From Mycobacterium sp. 236(2023) (GTDB lineage: Bacteria > Actinomycetota > Actinomycetes > Mycobacteriales > Mycobacteriaceae): DNA of 64,000 bases. Positions 23,181 to 31,325 of this stretch are shown here, piece by piece (positions within the stretch are counted from its first letter, which is position 1; each line of letters opens with the position of its first letter). The position numbers were made by a program, and so were the translations under genes. A model generated the notes under the pieces. It saw nothing but the letters and a program-made list of their open reading frames with translations. It made no database searches and was not told where the DNA came from. The stretch covers positions 124,001 through 188,000 of the forward strand of contig NZ_JARSBP010000006.1 of NCBI RefSeq assembly GCF_029623955.1, written 5' to 3'.

Positions 23181-24032
23181 ATGGCACAGCCACTGATCGA
23201 CCTGCCGTCCACCGACTCCGCCGGCCACGCCGTCAAGATCCAGTCGAAGGGCCTGCACAAGGAATTCCCCCACGTCGGCCGAATCGCCAAGGGAGAGAAG
23301 GCTTCGGTGATCGAGGTACTGCGCGATTTCGACCTCGACATCAGGGAGGGCGAGTTCCTGGCGTTACTCGGCCCCAGCGGTTGCGGCAAGTCCACCTTCC
23401 TCAACATCCTCGCCGGGCTGGAGAGTTACAACGGCGGCCAGCTCACGCTCGATGGCGCCGCGGTCGAGGGCGTGAACAAGAACGTCGGGGTCGTGTTCCA
23501 GAGTTACGCCCTGTTCCCGTGGCTGTCGGTGCAGAAGAACGTCGAGGTCGGACTCAAAGTCCGGTCGGTGTCATCGACCGAGCGACGCAAGATCTCCGAC
23601 CGAATTCTCAAAACCGTCGGGCTGGAGAACTTCGCACATCTGTTGCCGCACCGGCTTTCCGGTGGGATGCGGCAGCGGGTCGCCATCGCACGGTCGCTCG
23701 CGTATGACCCCGAGGTGCTTGTGCTGGACGAGCCGTTCGCCGCACTCGACGCCCAGACCCGCGAGTTCCTGCAGAACGAGCTTCTTCGGATCTGGGAATC
23801 AGGAGCGAGGAAGAAGACGATCCTGTTCGTCACCCACTCCATCGATGAGGCGATCTTCTTATCCGATCGCATCGCGGTGATGACCAAACGCCCTGGCGCC
23901 GTTAAGGCACTCATCGACGTGAACCTGCCGCGGCCCCGCAACGACGACTCGCGTGCCAGCGCCGAGTTCGGCCGGATCCGTGGGCAGGTCGCCCAGATCC
24001 TGAAGGAGGAGGTCGAAGTTGGTAACAACTGA
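23181..24032 (+). CDS. Sulfonate-type ABC importer ATPase (SsuB-like)
   Basis: 283 aa. Walker A GPSGCGKST near residue 69-77, Q-loop FQSYALFPWLSV, signature LSGGMRQR, Walker B VLVLDEPFAALD and H-loop FVTHSIDEA are intact. An N-terminal extension of ~35 residues precedes the fold. The LFPWLSV after the Q-loop and THSIDEAIFLSDRI are typical of SsuB/TauB/NrtD. Pairs with the permease that starts inside its 3' end. Confidence 0.9.
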   Translation: MAQPLIDLPSTDSAGHAVKIQSKGLHKEFPHVGRIAKGEKASVIEVLRDFDLDIREGEFLALLGPSGCGKSTFLNILAGLESYNGGQLTLDGAAVEGVNKNVGVVFQSYALFPWLSVQKNVEVGLKVRSVSSTERRKISDRILKTVGLENFAHLLPHRLSGGMRQRVAIARSLAYDPEVLVLDEPFAALDAQTREFLQNELLRIWESGARKKTILFVTHSIDEAIFLSDRIAVMTKRPGAVKALIDVNLPRPRNDDSRASAEFGRIRGQVAQILKEEVEVGNN

Positions 24033-24891
24033 TCTGTCGGCGGCGGTCAAGCCCAAGCCGCCGACCACGACACCACCCGCGTCCGGTGCCACCGCACCGC
24101 CGAAGCTGTGGCGCGCCCGGCTGGCCAAGTACGACAAGTACATCTACGGCTCCATCGGGATCGCGGGCTTCCTGTTCGCGTGGTGGGCGGCCACTGCCAC
24201 CGGCCTGCTCGACCCCAAGTTCCTGACGCCACCGCAGACGGTGCTCGCTAGCTTGGTCGACGGCCTGTCTTCCGGCGGCGATCTGCGCGAGCAGGTGTGG
24301 CCGAGCCTGCGGCGCGGGCTCTCCGGATTCACCATCGGCACCAGTCTCGGCGTCGTCGCCGGCATTCTGGTGGGATCGATCCGCCCGCTGGAGAAGGCTT
24401 TCGAGCCGGTCCTGCTGTTCTTCAGGAGCCTCTCGATCCTCGCCCTGTTCCCGGTCTTCCTTCTGTTCTTCGGGATCGGTGAGGAGTCCAAGGTCGCGAT
24501 CGTCACGTGGGCGGCGTTCTGGCCCGTCTTCATCAGCACCGTCAACGCGGTCAAAGGCGTCGAGAAGATCCTCATCAATGCCGCCCGCACGCTGGGCGGC
24601 GGCCGCTTCTACATCTTCACCCAGGTCGTCCTACCCGCGTCGGTTCCGAACATCTTCCCCGGGATCCGGTTGGCTGCATCGTATTCGTTCACTGCGCTCG
24701 TCGCCGCCGAATACCTCGGTGCGACAGAAGGTATCGGGATCTACATCCGCTCCAGCCAGGAGGGCTATCAGATCCCCGCCATGTATTCCGGGATCGTGGT
24801 GCTCGGCATCATCGGCGTGACACTGAACCTGGTCCTGGCTGCGGTCGAAAAGCGGATCACTGCTTGGCAACTCGGCCTCACCAGCAAGTAG
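24019..24891 (+). CDS. Sulfonate-type ABC importer permease (SsuC-like)
   Basis: 290 aa, TTG start at 24019 with AAGGAGGAGG upstream, overlapping the ATPase end by 14 nt. A Pro/Thr-rich cytosolic N terminus of ~45 residues precedes six membrane segments. EAA-loop region: NAARTLGGGRFYIFTQVVLPASVPNIFPGIRLA. Together with the two genes before it forms a complete importer. SsuC/TauC/NrtB group by pattern. Confidence 0.89.
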   Translation: MVTTDLSAAVKPKPPTTTPPASGATAPPKLWRARLAKYDKYIYGSIGIAGFLFAWWAATATGLLDPKFLTPPQTVLASLVDGLSSGGDLREQVWPSLRRGLSGFTIGTSLGVVAGILVGSIRPLEKAFEPVLLFFRSLSILALFPVFLLFFGIGEESKVAIVTWAAFWPVFISTVNAVKGVEKILINAARTLGGGRFYIFTQVVLPASVPNIFPGIRLAASYSFTALVAAEYLGATEGIGIYIRSSQEGYQIPAMYSGIVVLGIIGVTLNLVLAAVEKRITAWQLGLTSK

Positions 24892-24902
24892 ATCGGAAAG
24901 AC

Positions 24903-26000
24903 ATGACTGAGCTTTCTGTGCTCGACCAAGTACCCATCCCCCGCGGCTCCACCGCAGGCGCGGCGATCCGCAGCAGCGTCGAACTGGCCAGCTACGTCGA
25001 GGATCTCGGCTTCCGCGGATACTGGTTCGCCGAACACCACCTCGACCAGGGCCGCGCGTCATCGGCACCGGCGATCCTGATCGCGTTGGCCATCGAGGCG
25101 ACGCGGACCATCACCTTGGGAAGTGCGGCAACAGTTCTGCCGTTCCACACCAGTCTCGAGGTCGCCGAAGAGTTCGGGTCGCTGGCCGCCGTGGCACCCG
25201 GACGCGTGGTGCTCGGCCTCGGCCGGTCCAAGCAGGGGTACGGGAAGTCGGCGCCCTACCGCGAGATCAGTGAGATTCTCGCTACGGTCACCGCCCAGCC
25301 GGGATCGCAGGAATACGACGTGCACGTCGCGGCCAACGGCTCGGACTTCCTGTTCGAGTTGCTCGGCTACCTGTCGAACGCGCCGCTGACGGTCCCCGAC
25401 GACGAGTCCCGCATCCGCGAGATCCTCAACTATCTGGAACGTCCCGTAGCTGTCGTCGGCGGCGAGGAGTACCGGGTCTCCCCCGGCTACCAGGAAGACC
25501 TGGGCTTGGCGGTGTTCGGCGGTGAATCTGGTTGGAGCGCCACCATTGCCGCCAAGTTCGGGTTACCGCTCTATGTCAACGCGCACAGCATCAAGAACGA
25601 CATCGTCGGGACGGTCGCGCGCTATCGGGACAACTTCGAGCCGTCCAAGCGACTCGCCTCCCCCTATGTCGGAGTGTCCGCCCACGCCATCGCGGCCGAA
25701 AGCACCGAAAAGGGCCGCGCTCTGGAGGAGACATTCCTGCGGACGCTGACGAGCCTGCGCTCGCGAGGCGCCTATCTGCCGTCTGAGCCGCCGACGGGAG
25801 ACGGCTTCGTCACCCCCGACAACCAGACGTTCGCTGATTCCCGGGCATTGAGTTTCGCCGGTGACGCCGGATCCGTCGTCGAACGCCTACGCGCCCTGAG
25901 CGACAGCGTCTCCGCCGACGAACTCCTCGTCAGCACCATCGTGTACTCCCCCGACGACCGTCGTAACTCCTACCGACTCATCGCGGAGAACTGGAACTGA
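24903..26000 (+). CDS. LLM-class oxidoreductase, luciferase alkanal-monooxygenase subgroup
   Basis: 365 aa from ATG 24903. Opening MTELSVLDQVPIPRGSTAG and YWFAEHHLDQGRASSAPAI are the hallmark of the MsnO8/alkanal-monooxygenase-like subgroup. ITLGSAATVLPFHTSLEVAEEFGSLAAVAPGRVVLGLGR is the flavin-site block. A different subgroup from the DszA-type proteins in the window. Located 11 nt after the permease, so it likely acts on the imported compound. Reaction unknown. Confidence 0.8.
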   Translation: MTELSVLDQVPIPRGSTAGAAIRSSVELASYVEDLGFRGYWFAEHHLDQGRASSAPAILIALAIEATRTITLGSAATVLPFHTSLEVAEEFGSLAAVAPGRVVLGLGRSKQGYGKSAPYREISEILATVTAQPGSQEYDVHVAANGSDFLFELLGYLSNAPLTVPDDESRIREILNYLERPVAVVGGEEYRVSPGYQEDLGLAVFGGESGWSATIAAKFGLPLYVNAHSIKNDIVGTVARYRDNFEPSKRLASPYVGVSAHAIAAESTEKGRALEETFLRTLTSLRSRGAYLPSEPPTGDGFVTPDNQTFADSRALSFAGDAGSVVERLRALSDSVSADELLVSTIVYSPDDRRNSYRLIAENWN

Positions 26001-26003
26001 ATC

Positions 26004-26759
26004 ATGCAGACATTCAACACGATCCGTAGCGCGCTCTCGGCAGCCGCCGCATTGACGTTCGGGGCCGTCATCGCCGCGGCACCGGCATCGGCTCACGTCC
26101 GAGTTGACGAGGGACAGGCACCACCGCAAGGCGGATACGGGATCGTGCGACTGATCGTTCCGACCGAATCCGCGGACGCCTCGACTGTGGGCCTGACCGT
26201 CAACCTGCCGCAGGGCGTCGACCTCGCCACTGCTCGCACACTGCCCATCGCCGGGTGGATCGCCACCGTCGAGACCGAACCCGCGGGGAACAGCCAACGC
26301 GTCAAGGCGATCACGTGGCGCGCCGTCGACGACGCCACCGGAATCAAACCCGCGGAGTTCGGCGAGTTCACGTTCTCCGCGGGACCGTGGCCCGAGAACA
26401 GCGGATCCGTCGCACTCCTGACGGATCAGAAGTACAGCGACGGCACCGTGGTGTCGTGGAACGAGATCGCCGTCGACGCCAACACCGAGCCCGAGCACCC
26501 CGCCCCCGTCGTCACGCTGGGCGCACCCGAGGCCGGCCACAGTCACGACGGGCATGGCGCGCAGGACGATTCAGCGGCTGCTCTGTCGACCGACAGCCAT
26601 CCACACACCGGCGACGTCGCCTCCGCCTCCGCGGAATCCGCAGTGCCCGAATCGTGGTTCTGGCGCGCCGCCTCACTGGCGAGCCTCGTCGTCGCCCTCG
26701 GCACCGCCGGTCTGCTCACTGTTTCGCTGCGACGAAATCGTGGCGCCGGGTCCTCGTGA
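26004..26759 (+). CDS. YcnI-family (DUF1775) exported copper-associated protein
   Basis: 251 aa, 3 nt after the LLM gene. Signal peptide ending ASAHVRVDE: after cleavage His becomes the N-terminal residue, the copper-binding histidine brace reported for YcnI. The conserved Trp appears in VETEPAGNSQRVKAITWRAVD. A His-rich linker (HSHDGHGAQ, DSHPHTGD) leads to a C-terminal membrane helix and Arg-rich tail. YcnI typically neighbours CopC-CopD, as here. Its presence inside an organosulfur operon is unexpected. Confidence 0.85.
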   Translation: MQTFNTIRSALSAAAALTFGAVIAAAPASAHVRVDEGQAPPQGGYGIVRLIVPTESADASTVGLTVNLPQGVDLATARTLPIAGWIATVETEPAGNSQRVKAITWRAVDDATGIKPAEFGEFTFSAGPWPENSGSVALLTDQKYSDGTVVSWNEIAVDANTEPEHPAPVVTLGAPEAGHSHDGHGAQDDSAAALSTDSHPHTGDVASASAESAVPESWFWRAASLASLVVALGTAGLLTVSLRRNRGAGSS

Positions 26760-26762
26760 GTG

Positions 26763-28319
26763 ATGACACCACGGCTCTCGCGCGTCCTGCTGGCAGTGCT
26801 CGTGATTCTCGCTCCCGTCGTGCTGGCGACGTGGGCGGCGGCGCCGGCATCGGCTCATGCCACGCTCCTCGCGAGCACGCCGTCGGACGGGACCCAGCTC
26901 GACGCGTCACCGTCGGTCTTGACGTTCGAGCTGAGTGAGCCGGTGTCCCTCGTCGAAGGTTCCGTCCAGCTGATCAACGCCGATGGCGACCGTTGCCCCC
27001 TTGCGGCAGAGCGGCTCGACGAGGGCCGGACCCGCATCGTCATCGAACCCGCCGAGTCCTTGCCGGACGGCGCGTACCTGGCGACCGCGCGTGTGGTCTC
27101 CGCCGACACCCACGTGGTGTCGCTCTCCATTCGCTTCACCGTCGGAGCGGTGATCCAGCAGGGCGAGTGGGGTGACCTGACGGGCGGTTCTACGGTCGGC
27201 CGGTCGATCGTGCTGCCGGTCAAGACAATCGAATACCTCGGAACAGTGTTGTCGGCAGGATTGTTGCTCGCGGCTCGGTGGGCGTGGCCCGGTGTGACTC
27301 ATTCGCGCCGATTCACCGTCGTCTACCGGATCGGCGCCGCGTTGCTCGGTGCGGGTCTGCTGGGGCGAGGGCTGATTCTGGTCGTCGAACAGTCGGGCGG
27401 CCTGTCTGCTGCATGGCCCGCAGTCTCGGCGGTATTGTCCACACCGTTCGGGATCGCTCTTGCGGCCGGTGCGGCGCTGGCCGCGCTGACGTTCACCCTC
27501 CCACCCGGAAGAAACCGTCCCACAGCGCTTCTCGGGCTGGCCTTCGCAGTCACAGCCGTCACGGCCGTCACCCTCGGTGGCCACGGCGGCTCCACCCAAC
27601 TGTGGCCCCTGCCGTTTCTGATCACCTTCGTCCACATCTACGCCGTGGCGGTATGGCTGGGCGGTGTCAGCGTGATCGCTCTCGTGGCACCCGAGCTTCC
27701 TGCGCTGCACCGCTGGCATCGCGTCGCGTTCGGCCACGTCATCCTGCTGGTGGCAGCCGGAATCGGTGTGGCGCTGTTCCAGGTCCGTCCGCTTGCTGCG
27801 ATCGTCACGACGTCCTACGGCCTCACCCTGGCGGTCAAAGTGGCGGCGGTGGGCGCTGCCATCGCCGCCGGGTACCTCGTCTACCGAAAGGCACGAGCCG
27901 GCGACCACGCTCGCGGGCGGACGATCCTCGTGGAGGCTGTCCTGGCCGTCGTCGTCATCGGGGTCACGTCGTCGCTGTCGTCGCTGACTCCCGCCAAGGA
28001 CAGCTACACCACCGATGTCGCCACTACCGTCGACTTCGGCGACGCCGACGTTCTCGACGTCCACATCGACACCGTGCGCCGCGGCAGCCAAGTCGTGACG
28101 ATCGACATCGCGGATTCCATGACCGCGGATATCGGAGTCGAATTGTCCTCTCCCGAAGCAAATGTCGCGCGTCTTCCGGTGGAGATGACGCCCGTGAGCG
28201 CAGGTGAGTGGCGCAGCGACGGCCTCATCGTCCCGGCTGCGGGCCGCTGGAAGGTGACGGTGCGCTTCGACGACGGTAGCGGCCCCAAGTTGGCGTCGTT
28301 CTTCTACCAGGTGCTCTGA
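26763..28319 (+). CDS. CopC-CopD fusion copper-resistance/uptake protein
   Basis: About 518 aa (GTG 26760 or ATG 26763). Signal peptide ending ASAHATLLASTPSDG starts a CopC cupredoxin-like domain (to residue ~125; N-terminal His after cleavage). Then eight or so membrane segments of CopD (LLLAARWAWPG to VLAVVVIGVTSSL) and a C-terminal extracytoplasmic beta-domain of ~110 residues (DFGDADVLDVHIDT to the end), a YtkA-like fold by appearance. Adjacent to YcnI. Moves or delivers copper across the membrane. Follows YcnI immediately, so co-transcribed. Confidence 0.87.
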   Translation: MTPRLSRVLLAVLVILAPVVLATWAAAPASAHATLLASTPSDGTQLDASPSVLTFELSEPVSLVEGSVQLINADGDRCPLAAERLDEGRTRIVIEPAESLPDGAYLATARVVSADTHVVSLSIRFTVGAVIQQGEWGDLTGGSTVGRSIVLPVKTIEYLGTVLSAGLLLAARWAWPGVTHSRRFTVVYRIGAALLGAGLLGRGLILVVEQSGGLSAAWPAVSAVLSTPFGIALAAGAALAALTFTLPPGRNRPTALLGLAFAVTAVTAVTLGGHGGSTQLWPLPFLITFVHIYAVAVWLGGVSVIALVAPELPALHRWHRVAFGHVILLVAAGIGVALFQVRPLAAIVTTSYGLTLAVKVAAVGAAIAAGYLVYRKARAGDHARGRTILVEAVLAVVVIGVTSSLSSLTPAKDSYTTDVATTVDFGDADVLDVHIDTVRRGSQVVTIDIADSMTADIGVELSSPEANVARLPVEMTPVSAGEWRSDGLIVPAAGRWKVTVRFDDGSGPKLASFFYQVL

Positions 28320-28329
28320 GGAGGTGCCC

Positions 28330-29250
28330 ATGTCCTTGTTACGCAACGTGCAGGCGATTGTCTGCGCGGTGATGCTCGCGGTGTCGGCCGCCGGTTGTTC
28401 CGATGACGTGCCGGTGACCTACCAGGATGGGCGAGCCAGCGGGGATATACTGCGCATCCACGTGGGTGGCGAAGGCTATCGCGACGTGCTCGAATTCGTG
28501 TCGCAGGCCAACCTTGCCGGCGGCGTCCAGATTGAATTGACGGACGCAGCCGAGGCCACCAACAGCCGGATCGTCGACGGTGACGCCGATCTCGCGTTCT
28601 ATCAGACGCAACCCGCGTTCCTGGGCAACCAGGAGGCCAATGGCCACGACACCCTCAGCATCGTGTCCAAGGTGGACGTCGCACCGTACGCGCTGTATTC
28701 GTCGCGGTGGAAGGACCTGGCGCCGACCGAGGACTGGGTCAATTCCCCCTTGGGAGAAGACAAGATCACCGCGCACAGCCTGCCTCACGGGGCGATGGTC
28801 GCCGTGCCCCAGACCAAGGCGGGGTTCGCGCGCAGCCTGTATCTGCTCCAATCGGTGGATCTGGTCACACTCGACCGCGCCTTCGGCGGGCTCACGCTGG
28901 CCGACCTGTCGATCACCGAAGCGAACGTGCTGGAATCACAACGGCATCTGGCACTTCGCGCGCTGGACTTCAGCGAGTACGCCGCGGACATCTACAAGAA
29001 CTTCGACGCGGTGGTGTTCGATACGACCACGGCGGCGTCGATCGGCCTGGTGCCGGCTCGGGACGCCCTGGCGATCGAAGCAGGGCCGGGAAACCCGTAT
29101 GCGCGGGTGTTGGTGGCCCCGTCGCGGCTCGCGGGTGATCCTCGCGTCTCCGCACTCGCGCACGCGCTGGAGAGCAAAGAGGTGGCCGACTACCTCGCTC
29201 GCACCTATCAAGGAAAGTTCATCTCGGCGCAGCTGCCGTTCAACGGATAA
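28330..29250 (+). CDS. MetQ/NlpA-like substrate-binding lipoprotein, orphan
   Basis: 306 aa from ATG 28330, which has GAGGAGG upstream (GTG 28324 is too close to it). Lipobox AAGC. NlpA/MetQ-like binding fold: LRIHVGGEGYRDVLEF, VDGDADLAFYQTQPAFL, and VDVAPYALYSSRWKDL. MetQ proteins bind methionine or related compounds. No metN/metI genes are adjacent, so it must use another transporter, possibly the ssu permease upstream, or act as a scavenging receptor. Ligand unknown. Confidence 0.75.
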   Translation: MSLLRNVQAIVCAVMLAVSAAGCSDDVPVTYQDGRASGDILRIHVGGEGYRDVLEFVSQANLAGGVQIELTDAAEATNSRIVDGDADLAFYQTQPAFLGNQEANGHDTLSIVSKVDVAPYALYSSRWKDLAPTEDWVNSPLGEDKITAHSLPHGAMVAVPQTKAGFARSLYLLQSVDLVTLDRAFGGLTLADLSITEANVLESQRHLALRALDFSEYAADIYKNFDAVVFDTTTAASIGLVPARDALAIEAGPGNPYARVLVAPSRLAGDPRVSALAHALESKEVADYLARTYQGKFISAQLPFNG

Positions 29251-29268
29251 CCCCAGAAGGAGAATCGC

Positions 29269-30440
29269 ATGTCGCTCATCGCCGAAAAGCCGGACCAGAA
29301 GCCCGTTTTCACCGAACCGGTGGCGGTAGGCTCACCGGGCTTGACGCTGCTGCTCGACTACATCGATGCCGGTGTCGTGGACCGCGACCGCGACGATCGG
29401 CACCCGTTCGAGGAGTTCGAGGTGATCCGCGACGCTCGCCTCGGTGCGTTGCGACTGCCCGTTGCCGACGGTGGTGGCGGTGCGACGCTCACGGAACTGT
29501 TCGAGACGGTGATCGCGCTCGGCGAAGTCGATCCCAATGTGGCGCACAGCGTGCGAAACCACTTCAACTTCACCGAGAGCCTCTTGCGGCAGCCACAGGG
29601 TGCCGACGCCCGGTGGCTCGATCAGGTGAGGGCGGGAAGGCTTTTCGGTACCTCGACGACCGAGTTGAGCCGCAAGAGCGCCGGCCGCCGCGCCCGCGAC
29701 TTCGAGACGGCAATCTGTACGCCGACTTCCTCGTCGTCAGCGCCGCCGGTCCCGACGGTGACACCGTTCGCGTGGTCGTTCCGTCCCGCTCCGAGGGGGT
29801 GTTCGTCGACAAGGATTGGGACGGAATCGGTCAGCGCTTCACCGGAAGCGGAACCACGCGATACGAGAACGTCGCTGTCGATCGAGCCGACTTCCTGAGC
29901 CGCGGCACTCTGTACGGTGAGCTGCCCTACTCGGCGACGTTCCCGCAGCTCTACCTCACGTCGGTGATCGCAGGGATCCTGCGCCGCGTCACCCGCGATG
30001 CCGCTCACCTGGTTCGAACCAAGCAGCGCACGTTCTATCACGCCGCCTCCGAGCAGCCCACCGAGGATCCGATCCTGCAGCAATCGGTGGGTCTGCTGGC
30101 CAGCCAGGCATTCGCTGCCGAGGCGCTGGTTCTCAATGCCGCACAGGCACTCTCCGAGGCGTACGCCGCGCACGGCACCGCCTCAGAGACAGAGCTTTCG
30201 GTACGGGCAGCTCTGCGCGCCGCGAAGGCCAAAGTCGTCGTCGACGAGCTGGCTCTGCGCGCCGCCGGGGACTTGTTTGACGTCGGCGGTGGAACCGCCG
30301 CGCGGCGCAGCTCGCACCTGGACAGGCACTGGCGCAACATCCGTACCCTGGCCGCCCACAACCCGAAGACCTATAAAGCCAAGGCAATCGGCGCTTACGA
30401 ACTCACCGGCGAACCCTTGCCCAACGGCGCGTTCTTCTGA
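29269..30440 (+). pseudogene. DszC-like acyl-CoA-dehydrogenase-fold gene with deletion and frameshift
   Basis: The first ~140 codons (29269 to about 29685) and the last ~245 codons (about 29705-30440) encode two halves of one DszC/SfnC-like flavoprotein but in different frames. Comparison with the intact copies at 15722 and 49085 shows that after ELSRKSAG about 25 residues should precede G(N/S)LYADFL; only 23 nt remain where ~75 are expected, so about 52 nt are missing, which also breaks the frame. The lost part includes the K-F-Y-S-T flavin-site strand. C-terminal DRHWRNIRTLAAHNPKTYKAKAIG and ending GAFF are intact. Either a recent pseudogene or an assembly error. Confidence 0.8.
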
Positions 30441-30470
30441 CCATAACCACCCGATATCAAGGAGCAACGA

Positions 30471-31268
30471 ATGGATCTACAACTGACCGGCAAGCGCGCG
30501 ATCATCACCGGCGGCAGTAAGGGCATCGGTCTGGCTGTCGCCCACGCGCTGGCCGCAGAAGGTGTCGATGTCGTCTTGGCGGCCCGGGGGCACGAGACGC
30601 TGGAGAAGGCCGCCGCCGAGGTCGCCGAGCGCAGCGGCCGCCGCGCCATCCCCGTGGTCACCGACACCGGCGACGACGACTCGGTGCGCAATCTCGTCGC
30701 CCGCGCCGTCGAGGAGCTCGGCGGCGTCGACATTCTCGTCAACAACGCCTCGAATCAGTCCATCGGCGCGGGCTTTCCGGACTTGGCGGGTACGACCGAC
30801 GAGGCGTTCTGGGGTGATGTGAACATCAAGGTGGTCGGCTATCTGCGCGCCGCGCGGGCCGTCGCGCCGCATCTGGTGGCGCAGGGCTGGGGCCGGATCA
30901 TCAACGTCAGCGGGCTCGGCTACCGGCAGACCCATTCGATCGTGCGCAGCATCCGCAATGTCAGTGTCGCCGCGCTGACGAAGAATCTCGCCGATGAGCT
31001 CGGACCGCACGGTGTCAACGTCACCGTCGTGCATCCCGGCCAGACCCGCACCGAGTCGAAGACCGCGCAGTACCAGGCCGGCGCCGACAAGGCCGGTGTC
31101 GACCTGGCGACCTACGAGAAGGACCTCGCCAACAACTCCATCGGACGGATCGTCGACGCGACGGAGGTCGCCGACGTCATCGCGTTCCTGGCCTCGCCGC
31201 GCAGCGTCAGCATCACCGGGGACGCCGTCGCCGCCGGCGGCGGTCTACTCGGCTCCGTCAACTACTGA
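30471..31268 (+). CDS. Short-chain dehydrogenase/reductase with altered active site
   Basis: 265 aa. Classical SDR length. Cofactor motif TGGSKGIG near residues 14-21, LVNNAS near 87-92, and NVSG carrying the catalytic Ser. Where YxxxK is expected, the sequence is R-S-I-R-N-V-S-V-A-A-L-T-K, so Tyr and Lys are replaced by Arg and Asn. VVHPGQTRTE after it is typical. It may bind cofactor without classical catalysis or use a different mechanism. Last gene of the ssu operon, 30 nt after the broken DszC-like gene, and ends in a strong inverted repeat. Confidence 0.8.
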   Translation: MDLQLTGKRAIITGGSKGIGLAVAHALAAEGVDVVLAARGHETLEKAAAEVAERSGRRAIPVVTDTGDDDSVRNLVARAVEELGGVDILVNNASNQSIGAGFPDLAGTTDEAFWGDVNIKVVGYLRAARAVAPHLVAQGWGRIINVSGLGYRQTHSIVRSIRNVSVAALTKNLADELGPHGVNVTVVHPGQTRTESKTAQYQAGADKAGVDLATYEKDLANNSIGRIVDATEVADVIAFLASPRSVSITGDAVAAGGGLLGSVNY

Positions 31269-31276
31269 CTGTCAGT

Positions 31277-31325
31277 GGATCTGGCGCGTTCGACGACGGT
31301 GAGCGTCGGTCAGCGCGCCAGATCC
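31277..31325. terminator. Strong inverted repeat between convergent SDR and LLM genes
   Basis: GGATCTGGCGCG (31277-31288) pairs perfectly with CGCGCCAGATCC (31314-31325). Inside the loop CGACG and CGTCG can extend the stem. It spans the stop codon of the minus-strand LLM gene. Probable bidirectional terminator. Confidence 0.65.

Noticed and set aside
26907..28346. 479-aa minus-strand ORF opposite CopC-CopD
   Set aside because: Low-complexity Arg/Asp/Gln-rich shadow; the plus strand encodes clear membrane segments.
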